Positions 18,201 through 25,929 of a stretch of 51,053 bases of DNA are shown here, one piece after another. Position 1 is the first letter of the stretch; each line of letters starts with the position of its first letter. Location: positions 1 to 51,053 of the forward strand of contig JAKFUF010000134.1 of the NCBI GenBank assembly GCA_021732845.1. Direction: 5' to 3'. Source of the DNA: Planctomycetaceae bacterium (lineage in GTDB: Bacteria; Planctomycetota; Planctomycetia; Planctomycetales; Planctomycetaceae). The notes below the pieces were generated by a model that searched no databases, was not told the DNA's origin, and worked only from the letters and a program-made list of their open reading frames with translations. A program made the translations under genes and the position numbers.

Positions 18201-18665
18201 GGTGGCGACATTCGTCGCCTTGGTCGGCTTGTCGCGCGAATCGGGCGCGCCCATTTTGACCCAGGCTTCAAAGTCCGCGATCACCGCGGCCGGCAGCTTC
18301 CCTTTGGGAGGCATCTGCACCGCGCCATCACTATAGAGGATCGCCTCGATGAGAAGGCTGTCCTCGGGTTTGCCCAGTTCCACAACCGCACCGGACTCGC
18401 CACCCATCCGCACCCCGTCGCGGCTGTCCAGCAGCAGTTTGCCGCCAACCTTCTTGGCGTCCGCCGCGTGGCACTCGTAGCATTGAGCCACGAGGACCGG
18501 ACGGATCTTTTTCTCGAAGAATTCCAAGCCGGCGGCGTCGACAGGTGCCGTGGCGGGAACCGCCGGAGCATCTTCCGCCTGAACCAGGCCGCTGGCCAGA
18601 GTGAACTGAAGTCCGACGACCGCCAGCAACCAGCGGAATCCGGACTTAATGGTTCGATCACGCAC
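15222..18665 (-). CDS. PSD1-type planctomycete cytochrome C / DUF1549-DUF1553 protein
   Basis: The 1147-aa exported protein starts at GTG 18665, chosen because GGAGGAG (complement of 18673-18679) lies 7 nt before it and a signal peptide follows ([15 protein letters not shown]). The order is a planctomycete cytochrome C domain with one heme motif CYECH (62-66), the DUF1549 domain ([31 protein letters not shown]), a central carbohydrate-binding-like region, and the C-terminal DUF1553 domain ([49 protein letters not shown]). The function is unknown; a role in extracytoplasmic polysaccharide metabolism is often proposed. Its usual DUF1501 partner is not adjacent. The longer open frame upstream is antisense to a WD40 remnant and is not coding. 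Confidence 0.9.
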   Translation of the reverse strand: [1147 protein letters not shown]

Positions 18666-18773
18666 AGGGACACTCCTCCGGGAATCTGCAATGCCGGGAC
18701 TGCCCGGATCGCGAATTCCGATCATATCGAATCCGGCCTGCGCAATTGAAGAAGGCGGGGGAATTCTTCGATT

Positions 18774-18869
18774 CCTGGTGGCCGGACGGTGGCCCTCAAG
18801 TGGCTCGCCGACAGCAGCGCCCTGGCCGTGGCTTCCGAACGTGGCCGCGTCCGCATCTGGGGACCAACC
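18774..18869 (+). pseudogene. WD40-repeat fragment
   Basis: One forward frame reads GGRTVALKWLADSSALAVAS, then ERGRVRIWG, which is a recognisable WD40 blade (strand, x-D-S, LA.AS, VRIW). The frame is closed by a stop about 25 nt upstream of the fragment and runs into the tandem repeats downstream. This looks like one blade left from a larger WD40 protein, often found beside PSD1 cytochromes in planctomycetes. It is not an intact gene. Confidence 0.5.
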
Positions 18870-19031
18870 GAGGCCGCGACCGCGCTGGGAATCCAGCCAT
18901 TGGCGGAACCCGAACTGCGAGCAACCGCTGCCGACGCGAAACAGCCGTATTCCTCCGCCCAGTTCCAAAAAGTGATTGATGTCCGCTCTTTTCCCCGGCT
19001 GCCAGAGGCTGTGCCGAGTTTTGGCGACGAC

Positions 19032-19608
19032 AAGTTGCCGAGTCACTCCGTGACTCGCTCGGCGTTGCTCTTTCGTTCAACGACCGAACTCAAGTCGACA
19101 GCGTGATTCCAGAGCCTCCTTGTTTGTCCGCGCCGGACCATGCCCGCGGCCTCTCGCGGAGCGAAAGGCGACACAAAGTTGCCGAGTCACTCCGTGACTC
19201 GCTCGGCGTTACTCTTTCGTTCAACGACCGAACTCAAGTCGACAGCGTGATTACAGAGCCTCCGTGTTTGTCCTCACTGGACCACGCCCGCGGCCTCTCG
19301 TGGAGCGAGAGGCGACACAAAGTTGCCGAGTCACTCCGTGACTCGCTCGGCGTTACTCTTTCGTTCAACGACCGAACTCAAGTCGACAGCGTGATTCCAG
19401 AGCCTCCGTGTTTGTCCGCGCCGGACCATGCCCGCGGCCTCTCGCGGAGCGAAAGGCGACACAAAGTTGCCGAGTCACTCCGTGACTCGCTCGGCGTTGC
19501 TCTTTCGTTCAACGACCGAACTCAAGTCGACAGCGTGATTCCATAGCCTCCGTGTTTGTCCGCGCCGGACCACGCCCGCGTCCTTTCGCAGGAGCGAGAG
19601 GCGACACC
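19032..19608 (+). repeat. Four tandem copies of a 144-bp unit with two hairpins each
   Basis: Copies start at 19032, 19176, 19320 and 19464, spaced exactly 144 bp, and are nearly identical; the last copy differs most. Each unit contains cgagtcactccgtgactcg, a perfect 8-bp stem with a TCC loop, and a second hairpin of the gcctctcg...cgagaggc type. The second stem changes between copies yet keeps pairing. The period is a multiple of three, and one forward frame (19103-19546) stays open with a 48-residue repeat beginning IPEPPCLSAPDHARGLSRSE. It has no ribosome site, so coding is doubtful. It lies between two divergent genes. Confidence 0.9.
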
Positions 19609-19737
19609 AAATCTCTGTCGATCCCCGCGGACTCCGGCTGGATCGAGTTCGACAACTCGACCGACCTGCAGCTCGTCGCCAACACGAAGCTGGATTTTGG
19701 GCCAGAAATTGTCGGGGAAACGCAAAACAGGCCCTGG

Positions 19738-19850
19738 GAATTGGACAGGGTGAGAAAAGATCAAATAGGATAAACAGGATCTGTTCTGCCGGCTTCCCAC
19801 AAGAATCTCCTTTCTCATCCTGCCTCATCATTTTCAATCCTGTCCAATTC
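19738..19850. repeat. Inverted-repeat element ending in gaattggacagg
   Basis: A perfect 12-bp inverted repeat (gaattggacagg at 19738-19749, complement at 19839-19850) bounds a 113-bp segment. Weaker pairing continues inward between the gagaaaag and cattttc sides. It carries no ORF and lies 41 nt upstream of the deacylase start, so it may carry or disturb that promoter. Confidence 0.65.
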
Positions 19851-19891
19851 ACCCCCACGCGATCCGTCACACAGATTTATTGGAGTGCTTC

Positions 19892-21466
19892 ATGCTTCGA
19901 ATCGGCGCTGCTCTTTTGTGCATTGTCTTCTGCGTCCACTCGACTTCCGGCGCGGAGCCCGTTGACGCCGACTTCCTGTTCACCGGCGCCACCGTTTACG
20001 ACGGCAGCGGACAGCCGGGGGTGAAGGCCAACGTGGCCATCAAGGGTGACAAGATCGTGGCGGTGGGAGACTTTCCCACGGGGCAGGTCGGCGTGACGGT
20101 GGAATGTCATGGTCTGGTGCTGACCCCCGGCTTTATCGACCTGCACAACCACAGCGACTCCCAGATGATCGACCGGCTCACGCGGGCCAATGTCAATTTT
20201 CTCATGCAGGGCTGCACCACCATCGTCACCGGCAACTGCGGTGCGGGACCGGTCGACACCGCCAAGTATTTTCAAAAGATGGAGGCCGAGGGCATCGGCA
20301 CGCATGTGATCCACCTGCTGCCGCACGGGTCGCTGCGGGAGTTGGTGATGGGCACGCAGGACCGCGCTCCGACCGACGCCCAGTTGCAGTCGATGTGTGA
20401 ACTGGCAGACAAGGCGATGCGGGACGGGGCGTGGGGGATGTCCACCGGTCTGATTTATGTCCCGGGAACGTATTCGAAAACAGACGAACTGGTGCGGGTG
20501 GCTGAGGTGGTCAGCCGGCATGGCGGGCTGTACGCGAGCCACATTCGCAACGAGGGGCTGGAACTTCTCGCTTCCGTCGACGAGACACTACAGATCGGCC
20601 GGCAGGCCAAACTGCCGGTACATGTGTCACACTTCAAGTCCTCCGGCCCGGAGGCCTGGGGGCTGGTTCGGCGGGCGGCGGAGATGATCGAGAAGGCCCG
20701 CGCCGCCGGGCAGACGGTCACGGCCGACCAGTATCCGTACATCGCCAGCAGCACTTCGCTGGAGGCGATGGTGCTGCCCACATGGGCGCGGGCCGGCGGG
20801 CAGGCCGAACTCATCAAACGGCTGGACGATCCCCAGCAGGGGGCCAAGATCCGCGACTCGATCCTGCATGACCTGCAGAAGCGGGGCGAGCAGGCCCCGA
20901 TCCGCCTGGCCCGCTACAAGCCACGGCCCGACTGGGTGGGCAAGAGTCTGCACGAAATCGCCGCCAAGGAAAATCGGGAAATGATCGACATTGTGCTGGA
21001 GATCACGCGAAACGGCGGCGCGGCGGCCGTCAGCTTCGGCATGCACGAAGACGATGTCCGCCATGTGATGCAGTTGCCCTGGGTCGCCACCGCTTCCGAT
21101 GGCCGGGCCTATCTGCCCGGTGCCGACCGCCCGCACCCGCGCAGCTACGGTACTTTTTCGCGCAAAATCGGCTTCTATGCCGTCCAGGAAAAAGTTCTGC
21201 CCCTGGAGGCCGCCATCCGCAGTTCGTCCGGCCTGCCCGCCGACATTCTCAAACTGACCTACCGGGGCTACGTTCGCGTGGGGCAGATCGCCGACCTCGC
21301 GATTTTCAACCCCGAAACCTTCCGCGACGCCGCCACTTTCGACGATCCCCACCGATACTCCACTGGCCTGAAACATGTCTTCGTCGCCGGCCAGCCTGCC
21401 GTCCTCAATGGCACACCCACCGGAGCCTTGGCAGGAAAGCCACTGCGGCACATCGGCCAGCCATGA
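19892..21466 (+). CDS. N-acyl-D-amino-acid deacylase (D-aminoacylase family)
   Basis: The 524-aa protein is a member of the amidohydrolase superfamily. It has a signal peptide (MLRIGAALLCIVFCVHSTSG), the HxH metal motif in FIDLHNHSD (His85, His87), GNCGAGP with the metal-bridging Cys (116) typical of D-aminoacylases, later metal/catalytic residues in YASHIRNEG and VHVSHFK, and a terminal ATASDGRAYLPG Asp. It should remove N-acyl groups from D-amino acids outside the cytoplasm, possibly from peptidoglycan or scavenged peptides. ATG 19892 is preferred over an in-frame TTG 12 nt upstream because it places the signal peptide at the terminus. A DUF1501 gene follows after 143 nt on the same strand. 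Confidence 0.9.
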   Translation: MLRIGAALLCIVFCVHSTSGAEPVDADFLFTGATVYDGSGQPGVKANVAIKGDKIVAVGDFPTGQVGVTVECHGLVLTPGFIDLHNHSDSQMIDRLTRANVNFLMQGCTTIVTGNCGAGPVDTAKYFQKMEAEGIGTHVIHLLPHGSLRELVMGTQDRAPTDAQLQSMCELADKAMRDGAWGMSTGLIYVPGTYSKTDELVRVAEVVSRHGGLYASHIRNEGLELLASVDETLQIGRQAKLPVHVSHFKSSGPEAWGLVRRAAEMIEKARAAGQTVTADQYPYIASSTSLEAMVLPTWARAGGQAELIKRLDDPQQGAKIRDSILHDLQKRGEQAPIRLARYKPRPDWVGKSLHEIAAKENREMIDIVLEITRNGGAAAVSFGMHEDDVRHVMQLPWVATASDGRAYLPGADRPHPRSYGTFSRKIGFYAVQEKVLPLEAAIRSSSGLPADILKLTYRGYVRVGQIADLAIFNPETFRDAATFDDPHRYSTGLKHVFVAGQPAVLNGTPTGALAGKPLRHIGQP

Positions 21467-21609
21467 TCGCGCCGGGCACGACTTTCTATCACAGGCCTCC
21501 AAATTCATATTCAAGAATTTTGATGGTTCACCTCGAACGACGCGGATCAAACGGTTAAACTCGCTCTGTTTCTGAGCCACGGGCGCGAGTTGCGAGCAGA
21601 GGATCACGC

Positions 21610-22950
21610 ATGCTGACCATTTCCGGCAAGTCGTTCCGGCTGTGTGACGGGTTGCCCCGGCGTGATTTTCTGTCGATCGGGTCGTTGGCGCTGGGCGGGT
21701 TGGCGTTGCCGCAGTTGTTGCGGGCCGAGCAGCAGGCAGGTGCCAGGCACTCGCACAAAGCGGTGATCATGATCTACCTGTGCGGCGGGCCGCCGCATCA
21801 GGATCTTGTGGATTTGAAGCCGGATGCGCCTGCCGAGATTCGTGGCGAATTCAATCCGATCAGCACCAACGTGCCCGGGATTCAGATCGGCGAACACCTG
21901 CCGCGGATCGCGCAGATGATGGACAAGTTTGCCATCATCCGCTCGCTGGTCGGGGCCGAAGAGCGGCATTCGTCGTTTCAGTGTGCCACGGGGCGGATGT
22001 TCCGGGCGCAGCCTCAGGGCGGCTGGCCCGAGATCGGTTCGGTGCTGTCCCGCGTCTGCGGACCGGTCGATCCCGCCGTGCCGGCGACCATCGACCTGTC
22101 GATGCACATGGACCATCTGCCGTTCAACCTGCCGGGACCGGGTTTCATAGGGATGGCCCACACGCCGTTCAAGCCCTCCGGCGAAGCGATGCAAGACATG
22201 GTGCTGCAGGGGACGAACATCGAGCGGCTGGGCGACCGCAGCCGGCTGCTGGCTGACCTCGACGGACTGCGCGGCCGGGTCGAAAACCGCGTGGCTGCCG
22301 AGCGCGGCGACGAATTTACCGAACGGGCTCTGGGGATTCTCAGTTCCAGCCGTCTGGTCGAAGCTCTCGACTTGTCGCGGGAAGACCCCAAAGTTCGCGC
22401 GCGGTACGGCCAGGACGATCCCGAGTGCCTGCCCTACTCCGCCCGTGGCTACCAGGCGCACATGTCGAAGTTCCTCGCCGCACGGCGGCTGGTGGAGGCC
22501 GGCGCGCGGTGCGTGACGGTCTCTTTCGCCGATTTCGACTGGCATGGCAGCAACTTCACGTTCGGCAAGAAGGTCTTCCCGCTGCTGGACCAGGGGATCG
22601 CCGCCCTCGTGGCTGACCTGCACGACCGTGGCTTGGACCGCGATGTCTCCGTCGTTGTGTGGGGCGAGTTCGGCCGCACTCCCAAGATCAACGCCAACGC
22701 CGGTCGCGACCATTGGCCAAAAGTCGCCTTCGCCCTGCTGGCCGGCGGCGGCATGCGGACCGGCCAGGTCATCGGCGAAACCAACCGCTACGCCGAAGAA
22801 GCCACCTCCCGTCCAGTGACCTACCAGGACGTCTTCGCCACCCTCTACCACAACCTGGGCATCGACCTGGCGACAACCACCATCCCCGACCTGAACGGCC
22901 GCCCACAATACCTAGCCGAAACGCAGACGCCGATTCGGGAACTGGTTTGA
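21610..22950 (+). CDS. DUF1501 family exported protein (second copy)
   Basis: The 446-aa protein has a Tat signal (LPRRDFLSIGSLALGGLALP) and the DUF1501 core: VIMIYLCGGPPHQDLVDLKP, FAIIRSLVGAEERHSSFQC, ARCVTVSFADFDWHGSNF, VVVWGEFGRTPKINANAGRDHWP and FALLAGGGMRTGQVIGETNRY. It is more canonical than the copy at 7176-8537 and only distantly similar to it, so the two are not a recent duplication. AGAGGA lies 7 nt before the ATG. The alkaline-phosphatase-like fold suggests a metal-dependent hydrolase in the periplasm; the substrate is unknown. It follows the D-aminoacylase gene and may be co-transcribed with it. Confidence 0.9.
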   Translation: MLTISGKSFRLCDGLPRRDFLSIGSLALGGLALPQLLRAEQQAGARHSHKAVIMIYLCGGPPHQDLVDLKPDAPAEIRGEFNPISTNVPGIQIGEHLPRIAQMMDKFAIIRSLVGAEERHSSFQCATGRMFRAQPQGGWPEIGSVLSRVCGPVDPAVPATIDLSMHMDHLPFNLPGPGFIGMAHTPFKPSGEAMQDMVLQGTNIERLGDRSRLLADLDGLRGRVENRVAAERGDEFTERALGILSSSRLVEALDLSREDPKVRARYGQDDPECLPYSARGYQAHMSKFLAARRLVEAGARCVTVSFADFDWHGSNFTFGKKVFPLLDQGIAALVADLHDRGLDRDVSVVVWGEFGRTPKINANAGRDHWPKVAFALLAGGGMRTGQVIGETNRYAEEATSRPVTYQDVFATLYHNLGIDLATTTIPDLNGRPQYLAETQTPIRELV

Positions 22951-23253
22951 GGGGTACGTTGGTCCTTGTTCGAGAAAGAAGAAGAGGAACCACGGATCTC
23001 ACGAATAAAAGTTTGTTAGGCAGCAAAGCGAGCGCAGCAGTGGGAGACGGCGTGGCGGTGGTCAAGTACCGTGCGAACACACCGTGTCTTTCAGGTTCCG
23101 CCATCAGTGGGGCAGTACCATTCAAACGTCGTCTGAATCTTACCCAGTATCTCGGCTGACTGTCGGCAATGTGCGAGTGCTGGTGGCCGATGCCGTCGTC
23201 GGCGGGTTCAACGCCCTTCGCTTCCGTGTCCCGCACTCGCTTCCGAATGATTG
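22951..23253. other. Intergenic region with repeat fragments
   Basis: These 303 nt contain a ccacggatctcacgaataaa phrase related to the inverted repeat at 48752-48829, and no intact gene. The DNA becomes more A+T-rich from here into the following accessory genes. No promoter or terminator was assigned. Confidence 0.5.
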
Positions 23254-24090
23254 ATGCTGCAGTCGCTTGAAGCAAAAGGCACCTTCTACAGAGCGCCGAA
23301 TCACGGTCTGACAATTGCTCAGCCGTCACTTCTCAATTCCCGAGACACTAAAATCGTGGCCAATCGCGAAAAGAATCGAGTCAACAAAGCCCGCCTGCGA
23401 ATCCGGCGAAACCTGTTTTCGTCTAAGCTCACTGTGTACAGCCCAAAGCGTGAAGTCATTGCCACCGCCAAGGCGTCAAACGGCAAACTGCTGATCTGGT
23501 ACAAATCTAATCCAAGCGGCCATCCGGATTATTGTGCTTCAACTGACAGCGATGGTGCGATCCAATTGCTTGGAGAAAGTGGAAGGCTCGGCTGGCTACG
23601 AATTGACAACATTACCGGCTGGTTGAATACAACAACCGTTTTACGCGTTTGGACTGAACGCGGTGGAGTTGTCGCCGAGACCAACACAACACATCCCGGA
23701 GGAATTCTTCACACTGTGATTGGGAGTGCTCTTGTACTCGGTGTTGGAATACATCTCATTTGGGCGGCGGCGACGGGCAGTCACCCCGTAGTTTCAATCA
23801 TCCCCTTCTTTCAGCAGCTTCTTGCCTACATCGCCATGTCTGGGCTCATCGTCGTCGCCAAGTGTTTTCGCCCATTAGTCGATCGGGTCTTCCCAATAAT
23901 AGGTTTCAAGTTCTCGCACGGAGGTTCCCAATTTGGGCAACTCCGGTTGGGACATTGGCCATCCCTCAGTGTTACAACTAACGACAACGACGAAATGCAC
24001 CTCCTAGTGGTGCTTTCGCTCATTCGTGTGTATGGCCTTCTGGCATGCCGAAACACTGACCTTGCAATTAAAGGCAACCCTCAAATTTGA
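23254..24090 (+). CDS. Membrane protein of unknown function
   Basis: The 278-aa protein has a soluble N-terminal half with alternating beta-type segments (NLFSSKLTVYSPKREVIATA, GKLLIWYKS, LGWLRIDNI) and two hydrophobic helices in the C-terminal half (HTVIGSALVLGVGIHLIW and LLAYIAMSGLIVVAKCF). No family was recognised. Base composition is lower in GC than the flanking core genes, consistent with acquired DNA. The start is uncertain: TTG 23251 and ATG 23254 are adjacent, and the first 25 residues look poorly ordered, so a later start is possible. Confidence 0.5.
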   Translation: MLQSLEAKGTFYRAPNHGLTIAQPSLLNSRDTKIVANREKNRVNKARLRIRRNLFSSKLTVYSPKREVIATAKASNGKLLIWYKSNPSGHPDYCASTDSDGAIQLLGESGRLGWLRIDNITGWLNTTTVLRVWTERGGVVAETNTTHPGGILHTVIGSALVLGVGIHLIWAAATGSHPVVSIIPFFQQLLAYIAMSGLIVVAKCFRPLVDRVFPIIGFKFSHGGSQFGQLRLGHWPSLSVTTNDNDEMHLLVVLSLIRVYGLLACRNTDLAIKGNPQI

Positions 24091-24431
24091 AATATGCCGG
24101 GACATAGCAGGCGTAGGGGTCCGCTTCGCGGACCGATAGTGGCTTGGATGATAGAAGTGGCGTCAACAGTTCAGCTTGGCGTGAGGCTGCTCAAATGTGA
24201 TGAACGCCTTGCCGTTGCCAGAATTCCGTATTGGTGAACATGTTCGTGTGATCCTCAACGCAGGGAACCGGACGCCGATAATGGTCATGTTCGTGAAGTG
24301 ATTTTGCCATCGATCTCGAATCAATCGTCGGTGGCTAGGAAAGTCGTTGCACCGGGCCGCCGCAACGTCAAGCGGGATGGAAAGTCGATCGGGCGGAGGG
24401 GTGAATTTTTACCGTTAGGAGGTCAACACAA
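24091..24431. other. Intergenic region, little recognisable
   Basis: This 341-nt gap contains one perfect hairpin at 24118-24134 and the strong ribosome site of the next gene at 24417-24423. I see no gene or RNA in it. Confidence 0.5.
24118..24134. repeat. Perfect triloop hairpin (REP-like)
   Basis: ggtccgcttcgcggacc forms a 7-bp stem with a TTC loop, 27 nt after the stop of the membrane protein gene. It has no T-tract, so it is not a classical terminator. The shape matches the hairpin at 34083-34099 (stem of 7, TCC loop) and the one in each 144-bp repeat. Confidence 0.6.
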
Positions 24432-25076
24432 ATGGGTTGGATCGAGCGAGAACCCCCTGAGATGGCCCGCGCAATTCACTTGGCGCAGAGCACGTTCCCG
24501 GAGTTCCAAAGGCAGGTGGATCTAGAGTGTTTTCGAATCGTTCCTGCGTTTGACAACATCTTCGTGAAAGTCTTTGTTTCTGACGACTCCGAATTGACCG
24601 GCGAACATGTCTTTCTGTCATCACCTGTGATCACCTCCACGACCATCTCGGGGACGTTGGCCAGCGAGCCGCAAGCCCTGCTTGACCTCCCGGACCAGGT
24701 CGAAGTTGGCCATCAACACCTTGCTGACTGGTTTCTCGAGATCAATGATGTTGGGGTCGGCGGATTTACGATCGACGTGCTAAAAAGTGGTGTTCCCGCT
24801 GAATTCCTCGAGGACTACTGTAAGTATCCACCGGTGTCCTGGTACAACCATCGAACATTGCCCGCGGAGGAAGAGTTGTTGCAGCATCCGGTCTGCGAAA
24901 CCTGTGGCCAGCGTGACATTATTGGATGGATCGCGTTGCGGAAACCGGTGATCTGCAGCTTGTGCAGCAACGGCCTTCAACGAATGAAGTGCCAATTGTG
25001 CTCCTATCCAATCATGCGTCACAGCACACAACCTGAGAAATGTGCCCACTGCACTGCTACAGGCGCTGTCCATTGA
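24432..25076 (+). CDS. DUF2314-like protein with C-terminal zinc ribbon
   Basis: The 214-aa protein starts at an ATG preceded by a perfect AGGAGGT 8 nt away. The middle shows the DUF2314 pattern: GEHVFLSSPVI...ISGTLASEP, then DQVEVGHQHLADWFLEI, then VGGFTIDVLKSG. The last 65 residues add a cysteine-rich module with four Cys pairs (CETCGQ, CSLC, CQLC, CAHC), which should bind two zinc ions. DUF2314 proteins are often found in accessory or immunity-like contexts; the zinc module here is an addition I do not recognise as standard. No function can be assigned. Confidence 0.7.
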   Translation: MGWIEREPPEMARAIHLAQSTFPEFQRQVDLECFRIVPAFDNIFVKVFVSDDSELTGEHVFLSSPVITSTTISGTLASEPQALLDLPDQVEVGHQHLADWFLEINDVGVGGFTIDVLKSGVPAEFLEDYCKYPPVSWYNHRTLPAEEELLQHPVCETCGQRDIIGWIALRKPVICSLCSNGLQRMKCQLCSYPIMRHSTQPEKCAHCTATGAVH

Positions 25077-25187
25077 GAGCCGCTTAGCAAGAGGTTACCC
25101 CCCCGTGTGCCGCAGGCGGCATTTCCGCGTGAGTTCAATCCCACCCGCAGCACGCGCGGGTTGACTCGTGCGTTAGGCGAAACCGCA

Positions 25188-25685
25188 ATGCTTCGTATCG
25201 CAGAAGCTTATTTCCGTCGGCTACTGTTCGAGACCGGGTCATTGCAAGCCGTTTCCACATTGTCCAGTTGCTGGGCACCCAGGGCGCGTTCGGGAGCACC
25301 GCAATTCGGGCTGGCGCTTCCGGAATACAATGTGACGCTGTGCATGACTTACTCCGGAGAAGTTGGCAACGGAGGTCATCTTCAGTACTTTCTCAATCGC
25401 GGAGGCTGGGCTGCTCGCGAGACATTGGGCGCGCTCGGCTCAGTTGGGCTCCCCCATGCCCAAGTTATTCTTCGTGAAGCCTGCAATCGCTTTCCTGATT
25501 GTTTCGTGCCCGACCAACCCGATGAGGTTGAATCGTTGCTCGATCGGTTGCCTGATGTCTTTGGAATGTCATTTCAAGCATTGGACGCCACACTGCTCAA
25601 AGAACGATTCGACGAGACGTTGATGACTTACATGCAGCACCATGCCGAGGAGATTTTGAGACCGGAGCGAAGCATGGTATTGTAG
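25188..25685 (+). CDS. DUF4375 (DMP19-like) protein
   Basis: The 165-aa protein contains TYSGEVGNGGHLQYFLNRGG followed by AARETLGALGSVGLPHAQVI, the hallmark of the DUF4375/DMP19 family (x-N-G-G-x-x-Q-Y-F-x-N...G-A). The founding member is a DNA-mimic protein of Neisseria, but most relatives are of unknown function. The longer open frame upstream starts in palindromic, non-coding-looking DNA, so the ATG at 25188 is chosen. It sits in the accessory stretch after the DUF2314 gene, same strand, separated by a 111-nt spacer containing the small palindrome tgccgcaggcggca. Confidence 0.7.
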   Translation: MLRIAEAYFRRLLFETGSLQAVSTLSSCWAPRARSGAPQFGLALPEYNVTLCMTYSGEVGNGGHLQYFLNRGGWAARETLGALGSVGLPHAQVILREACNRFPDCFVPDQPDEVESLLDRLPDVFGMSFQALDATLLKERFDETLMTYMQHHAEEILRPERSMVL

Positions 25686-25746
25686 CAAAATGGATCGGTT
25701 CAACCCGCTGTGTGCCGCCGGCATTTTTCCGTAAGGACGGCGGCAA

Positions 25747-25886
25747 GAATAACTGTCGATTTGTGACGAGCCGCACAGCCAATGAGCCGGAGGGCCTTAG
25801 CCGGCCTTAGCCCCCGGTTGGAGGATGATCGGTAGACGCCAACGCCACGAACCGGACGCTAAGGACCGGAGAATGAATAACTGTCG
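25747..25886. repeat. Diverged relative of the 10.1-kb palindromic element
   Basis: agccggaggg...ccttagcc...ccggtt on one side and gaaccggacgctaaggaccgga on the other resemble the inner part of the element at 10099-10279 (agccggagg...gttaggccccggtt and aaccggacgctaacg). The copy is flanked by a 12-nt direct repeat, gaataactgtcg, at 25747-25758 and 25875-25886, which could be a target duplication or part of the element. Confidence 0.6.
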
Positions 25887-25929
25887 CTTTTTTACAACGG
25901 ATCACTTTCGCAGGCGACGATGCCAAGAG

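Larger units (their letters stand above)
18666..19891. other. Large divergent intergenic region with remnants and repeats
   Basis: These 1226 nt separate the divergent PSD1 and deacylase genes. In order they hold a WD40-like fragment, four 144-bp tandem repeats, a short unassigned open segment around 19609-19735, and a 113-bp inverted-repeat element just upstream of the deacylase. Promoters for both flanking genes must lie here or in the repeats, but no clear -35/-10 pair was found. Confidence 0.7.

Noticed and set aside
18666-19046. N-terminal extension of the PSD1 frame
   Set aside because: It would place 127 residues before a signal peptide and lies opposite a WD40-like frame. The GTG at 18665 has a strong ribosome site.
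19103-19546. 147-aa forward frame made of three 48-residue repeats
   Set aside because: There is no ribosome site, the start lies within a repeat unit, and hairpin stems dominate the sequence. It is treated as an open repeat array, though coding cannot be fully excluded.
23015-25178. Integron attC-like GTTAGGC heptamers at 23015-23021 and 25172-25178 near accessory genes
   Set aside because: No matching inverse core (RYYYAAC) with the folded arms of an attC site could be found, no integrase is present, and the heptamer is short enough to occur by chance.
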